Origin: Treponema sp.
GTDB lineage: Bacteria; Spirochaetota; Spirochaetia; Treponematales; Treponemataceae
DNA length: 64,000 bases
Assembly (NCBI GenBank): GCA_017395545.1
Contig: JAFPUF010000009.1
Location: 62,001 to 126,000 of the forward strand
Direction: 5' to 3'
This document shows, piece by piece, positions 50,201-59,695 of this stretch; positions within the stretch are counted from its first letter, which is position 1; the number at the start of each line of letters is the position of its first letter. Position numbers and translations under genes: made by a program. Below the pieces are notes generated by a model. It saw only the letters and a program-made list of their open reading frames with translations. It was not told where the DNA came from and made no database searches.

Positions 50201-53200
50201 CTCTTTGTCCAGCTGCCGTTTGAGTTCAGGTCGGTTCCGAGGAATACTTTTGCGAGGCGAGGGGCATTGTTTGCCACCATAACCGGATATGTCGTTCCGC
50301 TGACATTTCCCGCCTTATCAAATGCAAGGACAACAAGAGCAGCAGGTCCGTCCGGAATATTGTAAGAGTGGATTGTTGCATCCCACGTGTAGCCGATTGA
50401 GGTTGACCCGGCAAGGCTTTCAGGCATCAGGTCGCCGTCATCACTTTTGAAAGTGAATGGATTCGTTGTCTGATTAGAAACGCTTTCTCCGCTTGTATCA
50501 ACGACCTGTGCATAAGGGAGGTAAACCGTCGCTGTTGTATCAGAATCAACGGCAGTACTTGAATCAAAAGTAACAGCACCCGTAGAAGAATCGATTGACT
50601 CAATTCTTCTTAAGATTCCGCCGGCTTCAATAAGTCCGCCTTCACGGATGTGTGCATTTTCTGTTATATCAGATGAAGTATCCGGAGTGAATGTGTAGCC
50701 GTCAGAACCGAGCGTTCCTGAGACAGGAGATGCGTACAGGTAGTAGGATTCTGTGCCCTGTGTGTAAGTTCTCTTCGTAAGACCTGCGAGAGCTGCCTTA
50801 GAATCATCAGTTCCGGTCGTGATGAGAGGGTCAAGGACAGTTTCAGTCGTGTATGTATTTCCGTCAATGGCCTGTGCACGAACGTAGTAGAATACAAGAC
50901 GCTCAAAGCCGGAAGCCTCTTCAGTTACTTTTCCGCCGATTGTGTAGACATAGTTTGAATCGACAACAGAATTTTGTGAATCTGTGCTCAGAACTGTATT
51001 TGCGCTGTAAGTCGAAGAATCTTTGCAGACATAATCGACACTCGGAGCGGTGTTATCGATATTCAGGGAGTAAGTGCTTGAAATTGAGTGCTCTGTATCA
51101 GAAACAGTGACTTTGTAGCTGACAGAAGCATTTGACGTATCTACAGGTATAAAGAGATACTGTGTTTTTTCTTTGCCGTCAGTTCCGGTAACAAGAGTTG
51201 AAGCGTAATATCCACTTCCTTCTTTTAAAGTTGAAGAACCTTTTGCAACGCTGTAAGAAGAAAGCTCGCTCTCATCGTGAAGTTTTACAGTAAGATACCA
51301 GTTTCCTCTCAGATACATCTCGCTTTCATAGTTTCTGGCCGCAGTAATATTTCCGGAAGTTTCGATTGTGGCTGACGTACATGCAGAATATGGAGATGTC
51401 GCGTACTGTTTGAGACTTGCAGTCTGTGTAGGAGCCGTGTTGTCAATATTGATGTAATACCAGTCTGTCCAGGTTCCGACTTTTCCTTCTGCGTTGATTG
51501 CGCAGGCACGGAACGCAAGATAAGTGATTTCTCCGCTCTCAGGGTTCATTTCGCCGTTCGAGTTAATCGTGAAGTTCCATGAAGACGTGTTGTTTGCCTT
51601 AATGCCCCACCATGTGCTTGAGTCAACTCCGCTTGCAAAAGTAAGGCCTGAAAGACCGAGTGTTGTCGCCGCACCAGACGCATCCGAAACTGTATAGCAG
51701 CTCGAACCGTCATAAGAGAGGGATGAAATATATTCAGAAGATTCTGTGTAAGAGCCGTTGTTTGCGATATTGGCGCTGCCATTGATAATCTGAAGGTAAA
51801 CATTTCCGACTGTCGTTGTTGCGGACGGAATGTATGAAGAGCCTGAAATTCGTACAGCCCCGCCGAGAGTGACATACTCGCATTCCGTCTGATAGTCTGT
51901 GTCATTAGGATATGTTACGCTTGTAACAGGTCTGTCAGCATCAGGATTATGAAGGAATGAAAAATCCCTGTAAATCGTGTAATTTCCAAGTTCGTCAACA
52001 GTCTTCAAATAGAACGGCAGAGTGTAAACTCCGTCAGAAATTGAAGATGTGTAAGTTTCACTGTCATATTCTTTAAGAATGTCGGTAGTAAGATAGAATT
52101 TCCAGACAGTTGCAGAAGACGTTCCGTAAAGTTCTGAGTTCCAGCCGTCAAGGGCAGCAAGCGCCGTGTCAGTAAGAGATGTCTGTGTGACAGTCGGAAT
52201 GAGCCATGAGGTTTCCGAAATTCCTGCGTTTCCAGTGTCATTTGAAGTTCCGCTGAAAGTAATGCTTCCTGTAAGTTCTTCGCTTGAAGACGGACTTGTG
52301 ATATTGATTTCGGGGCCGTCATTATCAACCATAAAGACAGGTGAAGATGAGCCCAGAAGTCCTGAGTTATCATAAACTTCGATTGTACCTGAGACAGAAC
52401 CCGTTTTTACATCTGAAAGATCAATGTAATCTGTTGTCCAGACCATAGTTGTCTCGCCGCTCGTGCTTCCGCTTTGAGTAAATCCGTCATAGTCTGATGA
52501 CGAGGCGATTTTCAAGGTCTGTTCTGCGCCATTCGAGTCCGTATAAGTCAATGTGAGTCGGATTCCATCAATTCCGTTCGCATCGTAGCCCGTGATTATG
52601 AATTTTGCGTACTGTTTTTCAATTCCGCCGAGAGTGAGGCTTGTTCCCGGAGATTCCTGGTCTCCGTTTGAAGTTTTTGTCGAAGTATATGCCTGGACAA
52701 GGGTGTTCTGAATGCTTGGCGCTGTAGAGTCGCTCCTGTAAGACAATGCCGAGGTGTTGTCTGTAGCATCATTAGTTTTATACTGGAAATATGGCGCAAG
52801 ATAAGTGTAGTCTACAGCATTTACAGTGACAGTTCTTCCTGTATAGAAAGCTGTTTCCTCGTTATCGGTGATGTAGAAATAAACGGTTTTCTGACCGTCA
52901 GATGTGTCAGATGGCGTGAAAGTCCATTCACCGGTCGAAGAATCGAAAGTCGTAATGTCATATGAAGAGCCGGAAGAGACGCGGTAAGTTGTTGTAGTTC
53001 CGCTTGTAGAACTTGTCAAATCTGAAACAGAAGTGATTTGAGATGTCGTTGCGATAAATGTGCTCACGACGGCATCACTGGTTGCGTCATCATCTGAAAC
53101 AGAACCTTCAATTTTCGCGTTGTCGCCGTATTTTAAGATGTAAGCGCCGTCTGAGAGGGTAAGGTTTGTGACTTTTACGGTCGGGCGGTCAGAATCCATA

Positions 53201-56200
53201 TCGACTGTGTAGGCAAAATAATTTGAACCGCTCGTATATTTGTAAGATGAAGAAGTCAGATCGTAGACTGTCGTGTTTCCCGCACTGTCCGTGACAACCG
53301 GAATAAAGTAAAGGGAAGCCGTTTTTGGAGAAGATTCAACTCCTGTCAGTTCATAACTGTCAATGTCTGTGAAAGACCAGCTGTAAATTTTTGAAGAATC
53401 CGTGATCGTTCCGATTTTTGCGTAAGAAGAAATGTCTCCATCAGGGGTGAGTGTTGAATAATAAAGCTCAAGTTTGACTGGAGCCGCTCCCTCATAAGCG
53501 ACGGTTCCGGAAAGAGATATTTTTCCGTTTATTTTTGAAGAGACAGACGGACTTGTCACGGAAACTGTCGGTGCCGCCTTGTCAAAAGAAAGCGTAAAGA
53601 GGGTAGAAGAACTTGAATTTCCTGCAGCGTCAGAAATTGTTCCGTTTACGTTGTAAGTCTCTCCGTCTGAAAGAGCAGAAAGAATTTCAGAACTGATTGA
53701 AGCACTCCATGTTGAAGAGGAAGTGTCAAGTGACGCCGTAATTTCTTCGCCGTTGAGCTTGAGTTTTATGCCTGAAACTCCTGAATTTGCAGATGAAGAC
53801 GGTAAGTCTGAGAAAGTTCCGTTCACTTCGATGGTAGCCTGACCGTTCGTGTACTGCTGGCCGCTCTGAGAACAGACAAGAATCGGGCTTTCTGAATCCA
53901 CGTTCAGGGAAAAAGCACCAAGAGAAGAGTTCCATTCTGCGACATCTTTTCCGTCAGCTGAGTAAGATTCTGAATCTACATCGGAAAGAAGGCTTGCCTC
54001 GAGGGTATCAAGAGCGGTGTTTCCGACATTGTCCACTGCAAGAAGAACTAGATAGTTATTTGCGCTGTCGAGCCCCGAAATCGTAGTCTTGAAATTTGAT
54101 TTCACAATTACAGAGCGTTTTTCTGTTCCGTCGGAATTTCCGTTTATGCTGTAAAGAACCTGTTTCTCTTCGTCACTGTCCAGAGGCGTGAAATAGCCGT
54201 CAGCGGCATAAGAAGATGAACCTGAAGCATAGTTTGTAAGGAAATTTTCAAGTGCCGAAGAATCCGGTTCAGAATCAAATATTTTGTAGTAAATCATTTT
54301 TACGCCGCTTCCGCTTTCATCAAAATAACCGCGGATTTTGAGCGTAGAAGAATTTCCATAACTTCCTTTCTGGTATTTTCCTCCGACGTCAGTGTCGTAA
54401 TCGCTTGAATAAGTCTGTGCACCTTCCGTTGCACTCACTTCGTCAGAATCATTGTCTGTTTCTCCAACACGGAAATAAATGTCCTTATTTTTGAAATCGA
54501 TTTTGTGAACGCCTTCCGGGGCTGTCGTATCGAAAACAAGAGAAACTGCAGTGCTTACCCCTGTATTTCCGGCTCCGTCCTGTGAGTAAACATAAAGGTT
54601 TGCTCCGTAATAAGTCTTTGCGATTGTATCTGCTGGAACCGTGAAACTCCACTTATTGACGCCTGAAATAGAAGATGAAGTGTATGCAGCTGAATCTGCC
54701 GTTACTTCGAGATTCGCAGCGCTCAAAGGAATCAGTTTTACATAAGTTGTACAGGCTTTCGGTGTAGAGAGGTTGTCAGAGATAAGACCCGTGAGAGTTA
54801 AAGCAGATGAAGGATTAACCCAGTAGAAGTCGGCGTCATCAGAATCCTTATCTTCGACAGCAACGCTGATTTCCGAAAGTTCTGCAGAAGGAGCCTGGGT
54901 ATCAAGCGTAAACGTTCGCTGCAGGCTGGAACTCGTACCGTTGTTAGCCGTAAGCATGAGTGAAATTTCGTAATCTCCGCTTCCGATAAGACTTTCAAAA
55001 TCAGAAGAGTGTGCAGAGCCTGTGAACCGCCAGCTGTAATAAATCGGAGTGGAAGTAACATTTGTGGTATAACAATAATCGCTGGTGTAATCTGATGAGT
55101 ATTCCGGCTCAGAGTCCGTTTCTGAAATCTCAATCGTATAAGTTTTTGTAAGGGTGTTTGACGAATCATTGTTGTCAGTCAGGGTAACGGAATATGAAAG
55201 TGATGTAAGTTTTTCGTCCGTAGAGACCGTTCCGCTCTCATATAGTACGTCGCTGAGGCTTTCTGCATTATCTCCGGTAAATTTGCTCTTTTTTATGACG
55301 GAATTATTTTTATCGCCGCTGGTACATGAAATAACAGGAGCGCTTGTGACGGTAGTTCCGCAGAATCCGTAGCCATAGTCGTTTGAATAGACAATGCCGT
55401 TTCCTGCAATATCTTCTCCGGTAACATAGAACATATAGTTGTGACCGGCTTCAAAAGATTCAATTGTCAGCTGCTTCGTAAGCGTAGAGACATTTGCATC
55501 AGAATTTGTCCTTGTATAGACGGAAGAACAGTCATATCCCCAGTCTGTAAATTCCTGAAGAACATCGGCATCCCATGTCCAGATAAGCTCAAAATATCCG
55601 GCAGCATAATTAGTTTTTCCTGTATCTCCGGTAAACATTTCTTCGGAGACGAGCGAAGTGTATTTTGTTGTGTCAACACGATAAATAGAGACAGTCGCCG
55701 TGCTGATATTTTTGTTGTCTGCGCCGACCGTAATGCTTACAGGATAAGCAGCCCCGCTGTATGCTTTTTTGTAGCCGGCCGTAGAATAGTTGTCGGTATT
55801 TTCCGCCGCATCAGAAGCGGAAACAATGTCATAGCCACCGATTGTGTAAGTCGGGCTGTTATCCGGATTTACGTCAAAGGTGAGGTAGACGTTTCCGCCG
55901 CCGGTAGAATCATCATTCGTAAGATTAGAAATTTTCTCTTCGGTCGTAGAAAAACTTCTTGCTGCGTTCGCAACAGAATCAATTTCAGAAGCGTATTCAT
56001 CCCAGTCTGAGGTAATTCCGCTAAGATAATCAGCGAAATCGGCAAGGGTAAAGTCCGGGACATTTCCGTCTCCGGCCACAAGATTCTGCATGTCCTGAGT
56101 TCCGCGGTAATAGCAGTCTGAAACATTTCCTTCGCCTTCACCGTCAGAATTTGACATGTCCGTGTAAATTTTTGCATTGTCGTACACTGTCAGGGTAAAA

Positions 56201-57006
56201 TAAACCTGGATATCATCGATTTTTTCACCATTTTCATAGGCCGTAAGGTTTTCTGATCCGGCAATTGCCTTATAAGCCTCATAGAGTTCCGGGTAAGCCT
56301 CCCGTCCGCCTGAACTTTCCGTATAATACCGGGCAACCGTAAGCGGGCTTGACTCACCCATGCTCGTAATGTTTGTAAAATCCCTGGAGTAAAGCTTGTT
56401 TCCGTTTGTATCATAAAAACAAACCGTCAGTCTGCTGATTTTATTGCAGTCATCATCAAACCTGCCTTCGAACTGAACAATCTGACCATAAGATTCTGGA
56501 GTTGCCTCGCTTCCATAAGTCGTAGGGCGTGACAAAACAAGGACCGGGGCCGAATTATCGATAGAAAAAGTTCTTGAGGAAGTTCCGGAAGAGTGACCTG
56601 CCGAATCTTTTGCCACTGCCTGAATGACATAAGAACCATCACCATACTGCCATCCGTTTGTAGAGGCATAGGTCTCTTCATCATAATCATTTAACAGAAC
56701 GGACCAGCTTCCGTCAGATTCAATAGAGGCTTCATGACTGTCAACGAGGGTCTTTGAGTTATCTGAAGAATTAGATTTGTAAACTTCAACCGCAATGCTC
56801 GTGACGCCTTTATCATCTTCCCATTTTCCGCCGAAAACAAAACTTTTCCGGATAATCGCAAGATCAGGCGGATAAGTGATTGAGATTACCGGTGCTTCTG
56901 TGTCGACGCTGGCTCCGAGACCAGAATCTTCACCGCAGGAAATAATTAAAAAAAACGCAAGAACAGCAGTAATAAAGCGATAAACTTTTTTAAATAAATT
57001 TTTCAT
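47293..57006 (-). CDS. Giant surface lipoprotein with many Ig-like modules
   Basis: 3237 residues from the ATG at 57006 (GAGGGC upstream; longer starts lack support). Signal and lipobox FFLIISC, then about 14 Ig-like modules marked by hinge motifs such as IDNSAPVL, LDTQAPS, FDTTAPEG, FDKAAPTV, VDNDGPEI and IDNTAPT. The last about 600 residues differ: repeats such as VGKYSDIVLD...PVIAYCV and VGKWNDIKLE...PVISYLD suggest a propeller-like domain. Composition is rich in Ser, Thr, Asp and Tyr and almost free of Cys. Probably anchored in the outer membrane as an adhesin or polysaccharide-binding protein. The frame is intact over 9.7 kb; downstream of it lies the DUF3793 promoter. Confidence 0.85.
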   Translation of the reverse strand: MKNLFKKVYRFITAVLAFFLIISCGEDSGLGASVDTEAPVISITYPPDLAIIRKSFVFGGKWEDDKGVTSIAVEVYKSNSSDNSKTLVDSHEASIESDGSWSVLLNDYDEETYASTNGWQYGDGSYVIQAVAKDSAGHSSGTSSRTFSIDNSAPVLVLSRPTTYGSEATPESYGQIVQFEGRFDDDCNKISRLTVCFYDTNGNKLYSRDFTNITSMGESSPLTVARYYTESSGGREAYPELYEAYKAIAGSENLTAYENGEKIDDIQVYFTLTVYDNAKIYTDMSNSDGEGEGNVSDCYYRGTQDMQNLVAGDGNVPDFTLADFADYLSGITSDWDEYASEIDSVANAARSFSTTEEKISNLTNDDSTGGGNVYLTFDVNPDNSPTYTIGGYDIVSASDAAENTDNYSTAGYKKAYSGAAYPVSITVGADNKNISTATVSIYRVDTTKYTSLVSEEMFTGDTGKTNYAAGYFELIWTWDADVLQEFTDWGYDCSSVYTRTNSDANVSTLTKQLTIESFEAGHNYMFYVTGEDIAGNGIVYSNDYGYGFCGTTVTSAPVISCTSGDKNNSVIKKSKFTGDNAESLSDVLYESGTVSTDEKLTSLSYSVTLTDNNDSSNTLTKTYTIEISETDSEPEYSSDYTSDYCYTTNVTSTPIYYSWRFTGSAHSSDFESLIGSGDYEISLMLTANNGTSSSLQRTFTLDTQAPSAELSEISVAVEDKDSDDADFYWVNPSSALTLTGLISDNLSTPKACTTYVKLIPLSAANLEVTADSAAYTSSSISGVNKWSFTVPADTIAKTYYGANLYVYSQDGAGNTGVSTAVSLVFDTTAPEGVHKIDFKNKDIYFRVGETDNDSDEVSATEGAQTYSSDYDTDVGGKYQKGSYGNSSTLKIRGYFDESGSGVKMIYYKIFDSEPDSSALENFLTNYASGSSSYAADGYFTPLDSDEEKQVLYSINGNSDGTEKRSVIVKSNFKTTISGLDSANNYLVLLAVDNVGNTALDTLEASLLSDVDSESYSADGKDVAEWNSSLGAFSLNVDSESPILVCSQSGQQYTNGQATIEVNGTFSDLPSSSANSGVSGIKLKLNGEEITASLDTSSSTWSASISSEILSALSDGETYNVNGTISDAAGNSSSSTLFTLSFDKAAPTVSVTSPSVSSKINGKISLSGTVAYEGAAPVKLELYYSTLTPDGDISSYAKIGTITDSSKIYSWSFTDIDSYELTGVESSPKTASLYFIPVVTDSAGNTTVYDLTSSSYKYTSGSNYFAYTVDMDSDRPTVKVTNLTLSDGAYILKYGDNAKIEGSVSDDDATSDAVVSTFIATTSQITSVSDLTSSTSGTTTTYRVSSGSSYDITTFDSSTGEWTFTPSDTSDGQKTVYFYITDNEETAFYTGRTVTVNAVDYTYLAPYFQYKTNDATDNTSALSYRSDSTAPSIQNTLVQAYTSTKTSNGDQESPGTSLTLGGIEKQYAKFIITGYDANGIDGIRLTLTYTDSNGAEQTLKIASSSDYDGFTQSGSTSGETTMVWTTDYIDLSDVKTGSVSGTIEVYDNSGLLGSSSPVFMVDNDGPEINITSPSSSEELTGSITFSGTSNDTGNAGISETSWLIPTVTQTSLTDTALAALDGWNSELYGTSSATVWKFYLTTDILKEYDSETYTSSISDGVYTLPFYLKTVDELGNYTIYRDFSFLHNPDADRPVTSVTYPNDTDYQTECEYVTLGGAVRISGSSYIPSATTTVGNVYLQIINGSANIANNGSYTESSEYISSLSYDGSSCYTVSDASGAATTLGLSGLTFASGVDSSTWWGIKANNTSSWNFTINSNGEMNPESGEITYLAFRACAINAEGKVGTWTDWYYINIDNTAPTQTASLKQYATSPYSACTSATIETSGNITAARNYESEMYLRGNWYLTVKLHDESELSSYSVAKGSSTLKEGSGYYASTLVTGTDGKEKTQYLFIPVDTSNASVSYKVTVSDTEHSISSTYSLNIDNTAPSVDYVCKDSSTYSANTVLSTDSQNSVVDSNYVYTIGGKVTEEASGFERLVFYYVRAQAIDGNTYTTETVLDPLITTGTDDSKAALAGLTKRTYTQGTESYYLYASPVSGTLGSDGYTFTPDTSSDITENAHIREGGLIEAGGILRRIESIDSSTGAVTFDSSTAVDSDTTATVYLPYAQVVDTSGESVSNQTTNPFTFKSDDGDLMPESLAGSTSIGYTWDATIHSYNIPDGPAALVVLAFDKAGNVSGTTYPVMVANNAPRLAKVFLGTDLNSNGSWTKSEFVGYNIYDANTTYGINTTEVKETQEISTASYGSAFKIKDKLAVVAEIVGGNGEITMVWGKDASSDSAVTVSDGTEATVNTALPDLVSEDKIGSVTYNNNTVSTSLLGFTLANWQIAGVSNDSSVAESTDGSGKGGSFTFWDSTDELVQGSTSQNCVLYVNDFTVDLVDGVNPETTIHPFYWAGTDDNSLYGNSSANGHIDLAGDLTSAMSTLYGSDPKVSGKITFTGTSYDDHALKSIAFSFTGFNSTGSQTVATYTNTSGEWTASANTISDNGYEVTLTSADSETDAGNYYADSVYFSQAGHQVYWTISLDTGKISSVAQKDCILTVTTTDLSGRTHSATYQMDVVPYISKMTAYSAYSSDAQTKRTNSIRSRLGAVPVQSSDTIVIDGFNLSTSFYRQLDSNKAGVSTLTDTLTGTKITENESYYISAPAYSGYIIASTNSVYSLNNMNGDTENNYEQTTNSTNTYSAESDSSLDHYFDDRYVQVWRTDYVFADSAQAISPTMEVFPSGGTYWTASGTSKTASAGQVYGSWSSDAAMYYSESLGGSRGNPLGETSWKDSPDDADMCIINGIPFYVILDNWQGSGTQWSGNGLFITRDNKAFTQSTVKDNSTTTYTDYAIDVQGNEDSSSPDSSDGLDEMMFQFRNPKIAGTYSGGTYYTYACYFDNYAKCLKYGKITWSGTDPTAVMRNCRNWTNGYTVVDGYDTTVTGYSDYAANVGKYSDIVLDTVNGGSAASPIPVIAYCVTNVSSGEVSLRIARGKSTSPSTSGAVVTTEGTTPTSVTRGWYYTDVTSSSSNLIPSGVQLGNYVSMAIDAGGNLHIATQDAENGDLYYIYLTYSSSADSGYTVAACCKVDSANSVGKWNDIKLEASSGSGSLYGLKCSPVISYLDATNIENKKAVKTAFVASSTSATAGVWEHMTAPATYAANDEKTSLVLSALDSGSTSCKLGIGYQSASFATAFLRGEK

Positions 57007-57148
57007 AATAGCCCTCTTGTACTTTTTAAGATTGGGTAATGATACTTCAGGAAATTCGATAATACTTGAGAGGGTTCTTATAGTAAGTAAAGTCTTAATC
57101 ATAAAAAACGATATTTCCGGCTGAAACTCTAAAAACTCCACTTTTTGC

Positions 57149-57178
57149 TTGAAATTTTCCGGAATATCTCTGTAAACT
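57149..57178 (+). promoter_or_regulatory. Promoter of the ZIP transporter gene
   Basis: TTGAAA (57149-57154), 18-base spacer, TAAACT (57173-57178) preceded by TG; alternative -10 TATAAC at 57178-57183. The ATG at 57189 is only 5-10 bases further, with no ribosome binding site. Confidence 0.5.
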
Positions 57179-57188
57179 ATAACTAACT

Positions 57189-57977
57189 ATGCAAATTACA
57201 TTTATCGGACTTTTGATTCCTTTTCTCGGAACGGCTCTTGGTTCTGCCACAGTTTTCCTTATGAAGCGGGAGATGAACGATTCCCTCTCTCGTGCACTGC
57301 TTGGCTTTGCTGCCGGCGTTATGGTCGCGGCCTCCGTATGGTCTCTTCTGATTCCTGCTATGGAAATGAGCGAAACTCTCGGACGACTGGCGTTTCTTCC
57401 TGCTCTTTCAGGTTTCGTCCTGGGGGTAGCGTTCTTGTTCCTGCTCGACAAAATCACTCCGCACCTTCATGCAATGGCACAGAATCCTGAGGGACCGAAG
57501 TTTTCTTCTGGAAAAATCAGCCGCACGATGATGCTCGTTTTTGCGGTTACGCTCCATAATATTCCTGAAGGAATGGCGGTCGGCGTCGTTTTTGCAAGTT
57601 TTTTGTCCGGCGGTACGGCTATTTCTTCTGCAGGGGCCCTTGCTCTTTCCATTGGTATTGCGATTCAGAATTTTCCGGAAGGGGCGATTATCTCGATGCC
57701 TTTGCGAAGCGAAGGAAACCGCAGGGCAAAGGCATTTTTCTACGGAACTCTTACCGGGGCAGTCGAGCCTCTGGCTGCAGTAATTACGATTCTTCTGACT
57801 TCTTTTGTTTTGCCGTTCCTGCCGTATCTTCTTGCGTTTGCGGCCGGAGCAATGATTTATGTTGTTATTGAAGAATTGATTCCGGAAGCGACCCGTGAAG
57901 AAAAGACCGATGTCTGTACGATTGGTTTCGCCCTGGGGTTTGCACTTATGATGGTTCTTGATGTGGCTTTGGGGTGA
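57189..57977 (+). CDS. ZIP-family metal transporter
   Basis: 262 residues, eight predicted membrane helices. Metal-site helices carry TLHNIPEGMAVG (His about 123) and IQNFPEGAIISMPL, the ZIP family core; most similar in layout to GufA/ZupT types that import zinc and other divalent metals. A His-containing loop (DKITPHLHAMAQN) lies before helix 4. It stands alone, divergent from the giant lipoprotein gene, with a nearly leaderless promoter. Confidence 0.92.
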   Translation: MQITFIGLLIPFLGTALGSATVFLMKREMNDSLSRALLGFAAGVMVAASVWSLLIPAMEMSETLGRLAFLPALSGFVLGVAFLFLLDKITPHLHAMAQNPEGPKFSSGKISRTMMLVFAVTLHNIPEGMAVGVVFASFLSGGTAISSAGALALSIGIAIQNFPEGAIISMPLRSEGNRRAKAFFYGTLTGAVEPLAAVITILLTSFVLPFLPYLLAFAAGAMIYVVIEELIPEATREEKTDVCTIGFALGFALMMVLDVALG

Positions 57978-58077
57978 GAAAAGATAATTCTTTTATTACG
58001 CTGGTCATCTTTATAATTTTAATGATTTATGATATAGTAAACCATTATTTAAAAAAACTGTAATTTTCAGGAAGAAT

Positions 58078-58590
58078 ATGATTTGCGATTTATGCGGTGA
58101 AAATGAGGCTGTTCTTTTTATTGAGCAGACCAACGAAAATACAAAAAGAAAACTCAACCTCTGCTTTGAGTGTGCGCGGATGAACGGCGTTTCCCCGGAC
58201 TCAAAAACGATAGGCCGTTCGCTTGCCCTTCTTTTTGATTCCATTCTGGGACGAAACAAAACTCAGAAAGCAAAAGATGACAGAGTCTGTCCAGTTTGCG
58301 GGGCTTCTGTTTCTGAAATAAAAATGACGCGTCGTGCCGGCTGTCCTGAATGCTACTCAATTTTTAAGAACGAGGTCAGCGAAGTTTTTACGAAAATCGG
58401 TGTTCTTCCGCCTTATAAAGGCACTCTTCCAAAACGACTCAAAAATTTCCGCTCTGTTCTCACTGACAGAATTGTAATCCAGGCTAAGCTCGAAGAATCT
58501 TTAAAACACGAAGATTACGAAAAAGCTGCAGTTTACCGCGACTATCTTAAGGCCCTCGAAAAGTCCCCGGTTGCGGGCGGAGAGTCCTGA
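58078..58590 (+). CDS. mcsA: McsA-like zinc-finger activator protein
   Basis: 170 residues: two CxxC zinc modules (MICDLCGENEAVLF...LNLCFECARM and VCPVCGASV...AGCPECYSIF) and a C-terminal UvrB/UvrC motif (RIVIQAKLEESLKHEDYEKAAVYRDYLKAL). McsA activates the arginine kinase McsB and, in Firmicutes, modulates CtsR and ClpC. Here it directly precedes mcsB (stop and start overlap, TGATG), but no ctsR or clpC is nearby. AGGAAG precedes the ATG. Confidence 0.9.
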   Translation: MICDLCGENEAVLFIEQTNENTKRKLNLCFECARMNGVSPDSKTIGRSLALLFDSILGRNKTQKAKDDRVCPVCGASVSEIKMTRRAGCPECYSIFKNEVSEVFTKIGVLPPYKGTLPKRLKNFRSVLTDRIVIQAKLEESLKHEDYEKAAVYRDYLKALEKSPVAGGES

Positions 58591-59681
58591 TGCCGGAAAC
58601 AAATGTCGTTAACGATGCCTGGTATGCTGTAAACGGGCCTGAGAATGATGTCGTGCTTTCGACACGCGTAAGGCTTGCAAGAAATCTGGCAAATTTTCCT
58701 TTTCCGTCAAAATTCAAGGATGATGACGCTTTCCGTGTCCAGACCCTTGTTTTTGATTCTTTTTCTCACTGTTCTGAACCTGACAGATATCAGGGCGTAA
58801 TTTCTCAGGAACTTGATCCTCTTGGGGCAGAAATCCTTGAAGAGCGGGGCGTCCTGGATTCAAAATTCGCAAAAGAGAACGGCAGTGGAATTATCGTGCG
58901 CACTGACGGAAAAATTTCCTGTGAAGTGAATACAATTGACCATGTGAGGCTTGCTTCTTTTGTGCCTGGCCTTGACGGAGACGGAGCGTTCAGCCTTGCC
59001 GCAAAAGTCGATGATGAACTCCAGAATACGCTTCAGTTTGCGGCCGATTACAACGTCGGGTATCTTACCTCGAACCTTTGTGATTCCGGCAGCGGAATGA
59101 AAGTTTCATGCCGTGTTCATCTTCCGTCGCTTTCTTTTTCAGGAAGGCTTCTTGATTTGTTCGCATCCCTCAATTCAAAAGAAATAAATGTGAGCGACTG
59201 TTTCGGGGCGGGAAATCTTCCTTCTTCTTCTCTGGGATTTTATTATCAGGTTTCAACAAAAATCGCAGGCAACGGAACGGAACTTTCTCAGATTGCAGCC
59301 CTTGTTTCTGCCGTAAAATCCCTGGTTGAGAATGAGCGCAGGGAGAGAAGTGTGGTTCTCCGAAACCGGCAGACGGAACTCCGCAGCAAAATCTATACAT
59401 CATACTCAAAAGTAAAATTTTCTTCCCTCCTGGATCTTCGTGAGGCGGTTGAAATCATCTCCGACATAAAATGGGGAAAGAATCTCGGCTTTTTCACAGG
59501 TATTGAGGACAGGGAACTGTGTGCCCTTCTTTACAGAATACAGAACGGACACCTTCAGTTCTTCCTTAACAGCAGAAAATTCAACTTTCCAAAGGATATA
59601 AGCGAAAATAAAGAATTGAAAACACGATATCTCAGATCCCTCACTTTGCAGGAATCATTTGAGAAGATTTCAATTAGGTGA
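58590..59681 (+). CDS. mcsB: McsB-like protein arginine kinase homologue lacking key catalytic motifs
   Basis: 363 residues, ATP:guanido phosphotransferase fold: VLSTRVRLARNLANFPFP near residue 22 is clearly conserved. But the usual INEEDH motif reads VNTIDH (residues 113-118), without either Glu, and the usual SCPTNxGTGMRAS reads SNLCDSGSGMKVS, where the Cys position is Asn. The family phosphorylates arginines to mark proteins for ClpCP; this copy may be inactive or altered and act as a binding partner of McsA. The length is normal and no frameshift is seen. Confidence 0.85.
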   Translation: MPETNVVNDAWYAVNGPENDVVLSTRVRLARNLANFPFPSKFKDDDAFRVQTLVFDSFSHCSEPDRYQGVISQELDPLGAEILEERGVLDSKFAKENGSGIIVRTDGKISCEVNTIDHVRLASFVPGLDGDGAFSLAAKVDDELQNTLQFAADYNVGYLTSNLCDSGSGMKVSCRVHLPSLSFSGRLLDLFASLNSKEINVSDCFGAGNLPSSSLGFYYQVSTKIAGNGTELSQIAALVSAVKSLVENERRERSVVLRNRQTELRSKIYTSYSKVKFSSLLDLREAVEIISDIKWGKNLGFFTGIEDRELCALLYRIQNGHLQFFLNSRKFNFPKDISENKELKTRYLRSLTLQESFEKISIR

Positions 59682-59687
59682 TATAAT
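59659..59687 (+). promoter_or_regulatory. Promoter of phoH inside the end of mcsB
   Basis: TTGAGA (59659-59664), 17-base spacer, TATAAT (59682-59687). The GTG start at 59696 follows eight bases after the -10 box, suggesting a leaderless mRNA. Confidence 0.65.
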
Positions 59688-59695
59688 TAAAAAAA

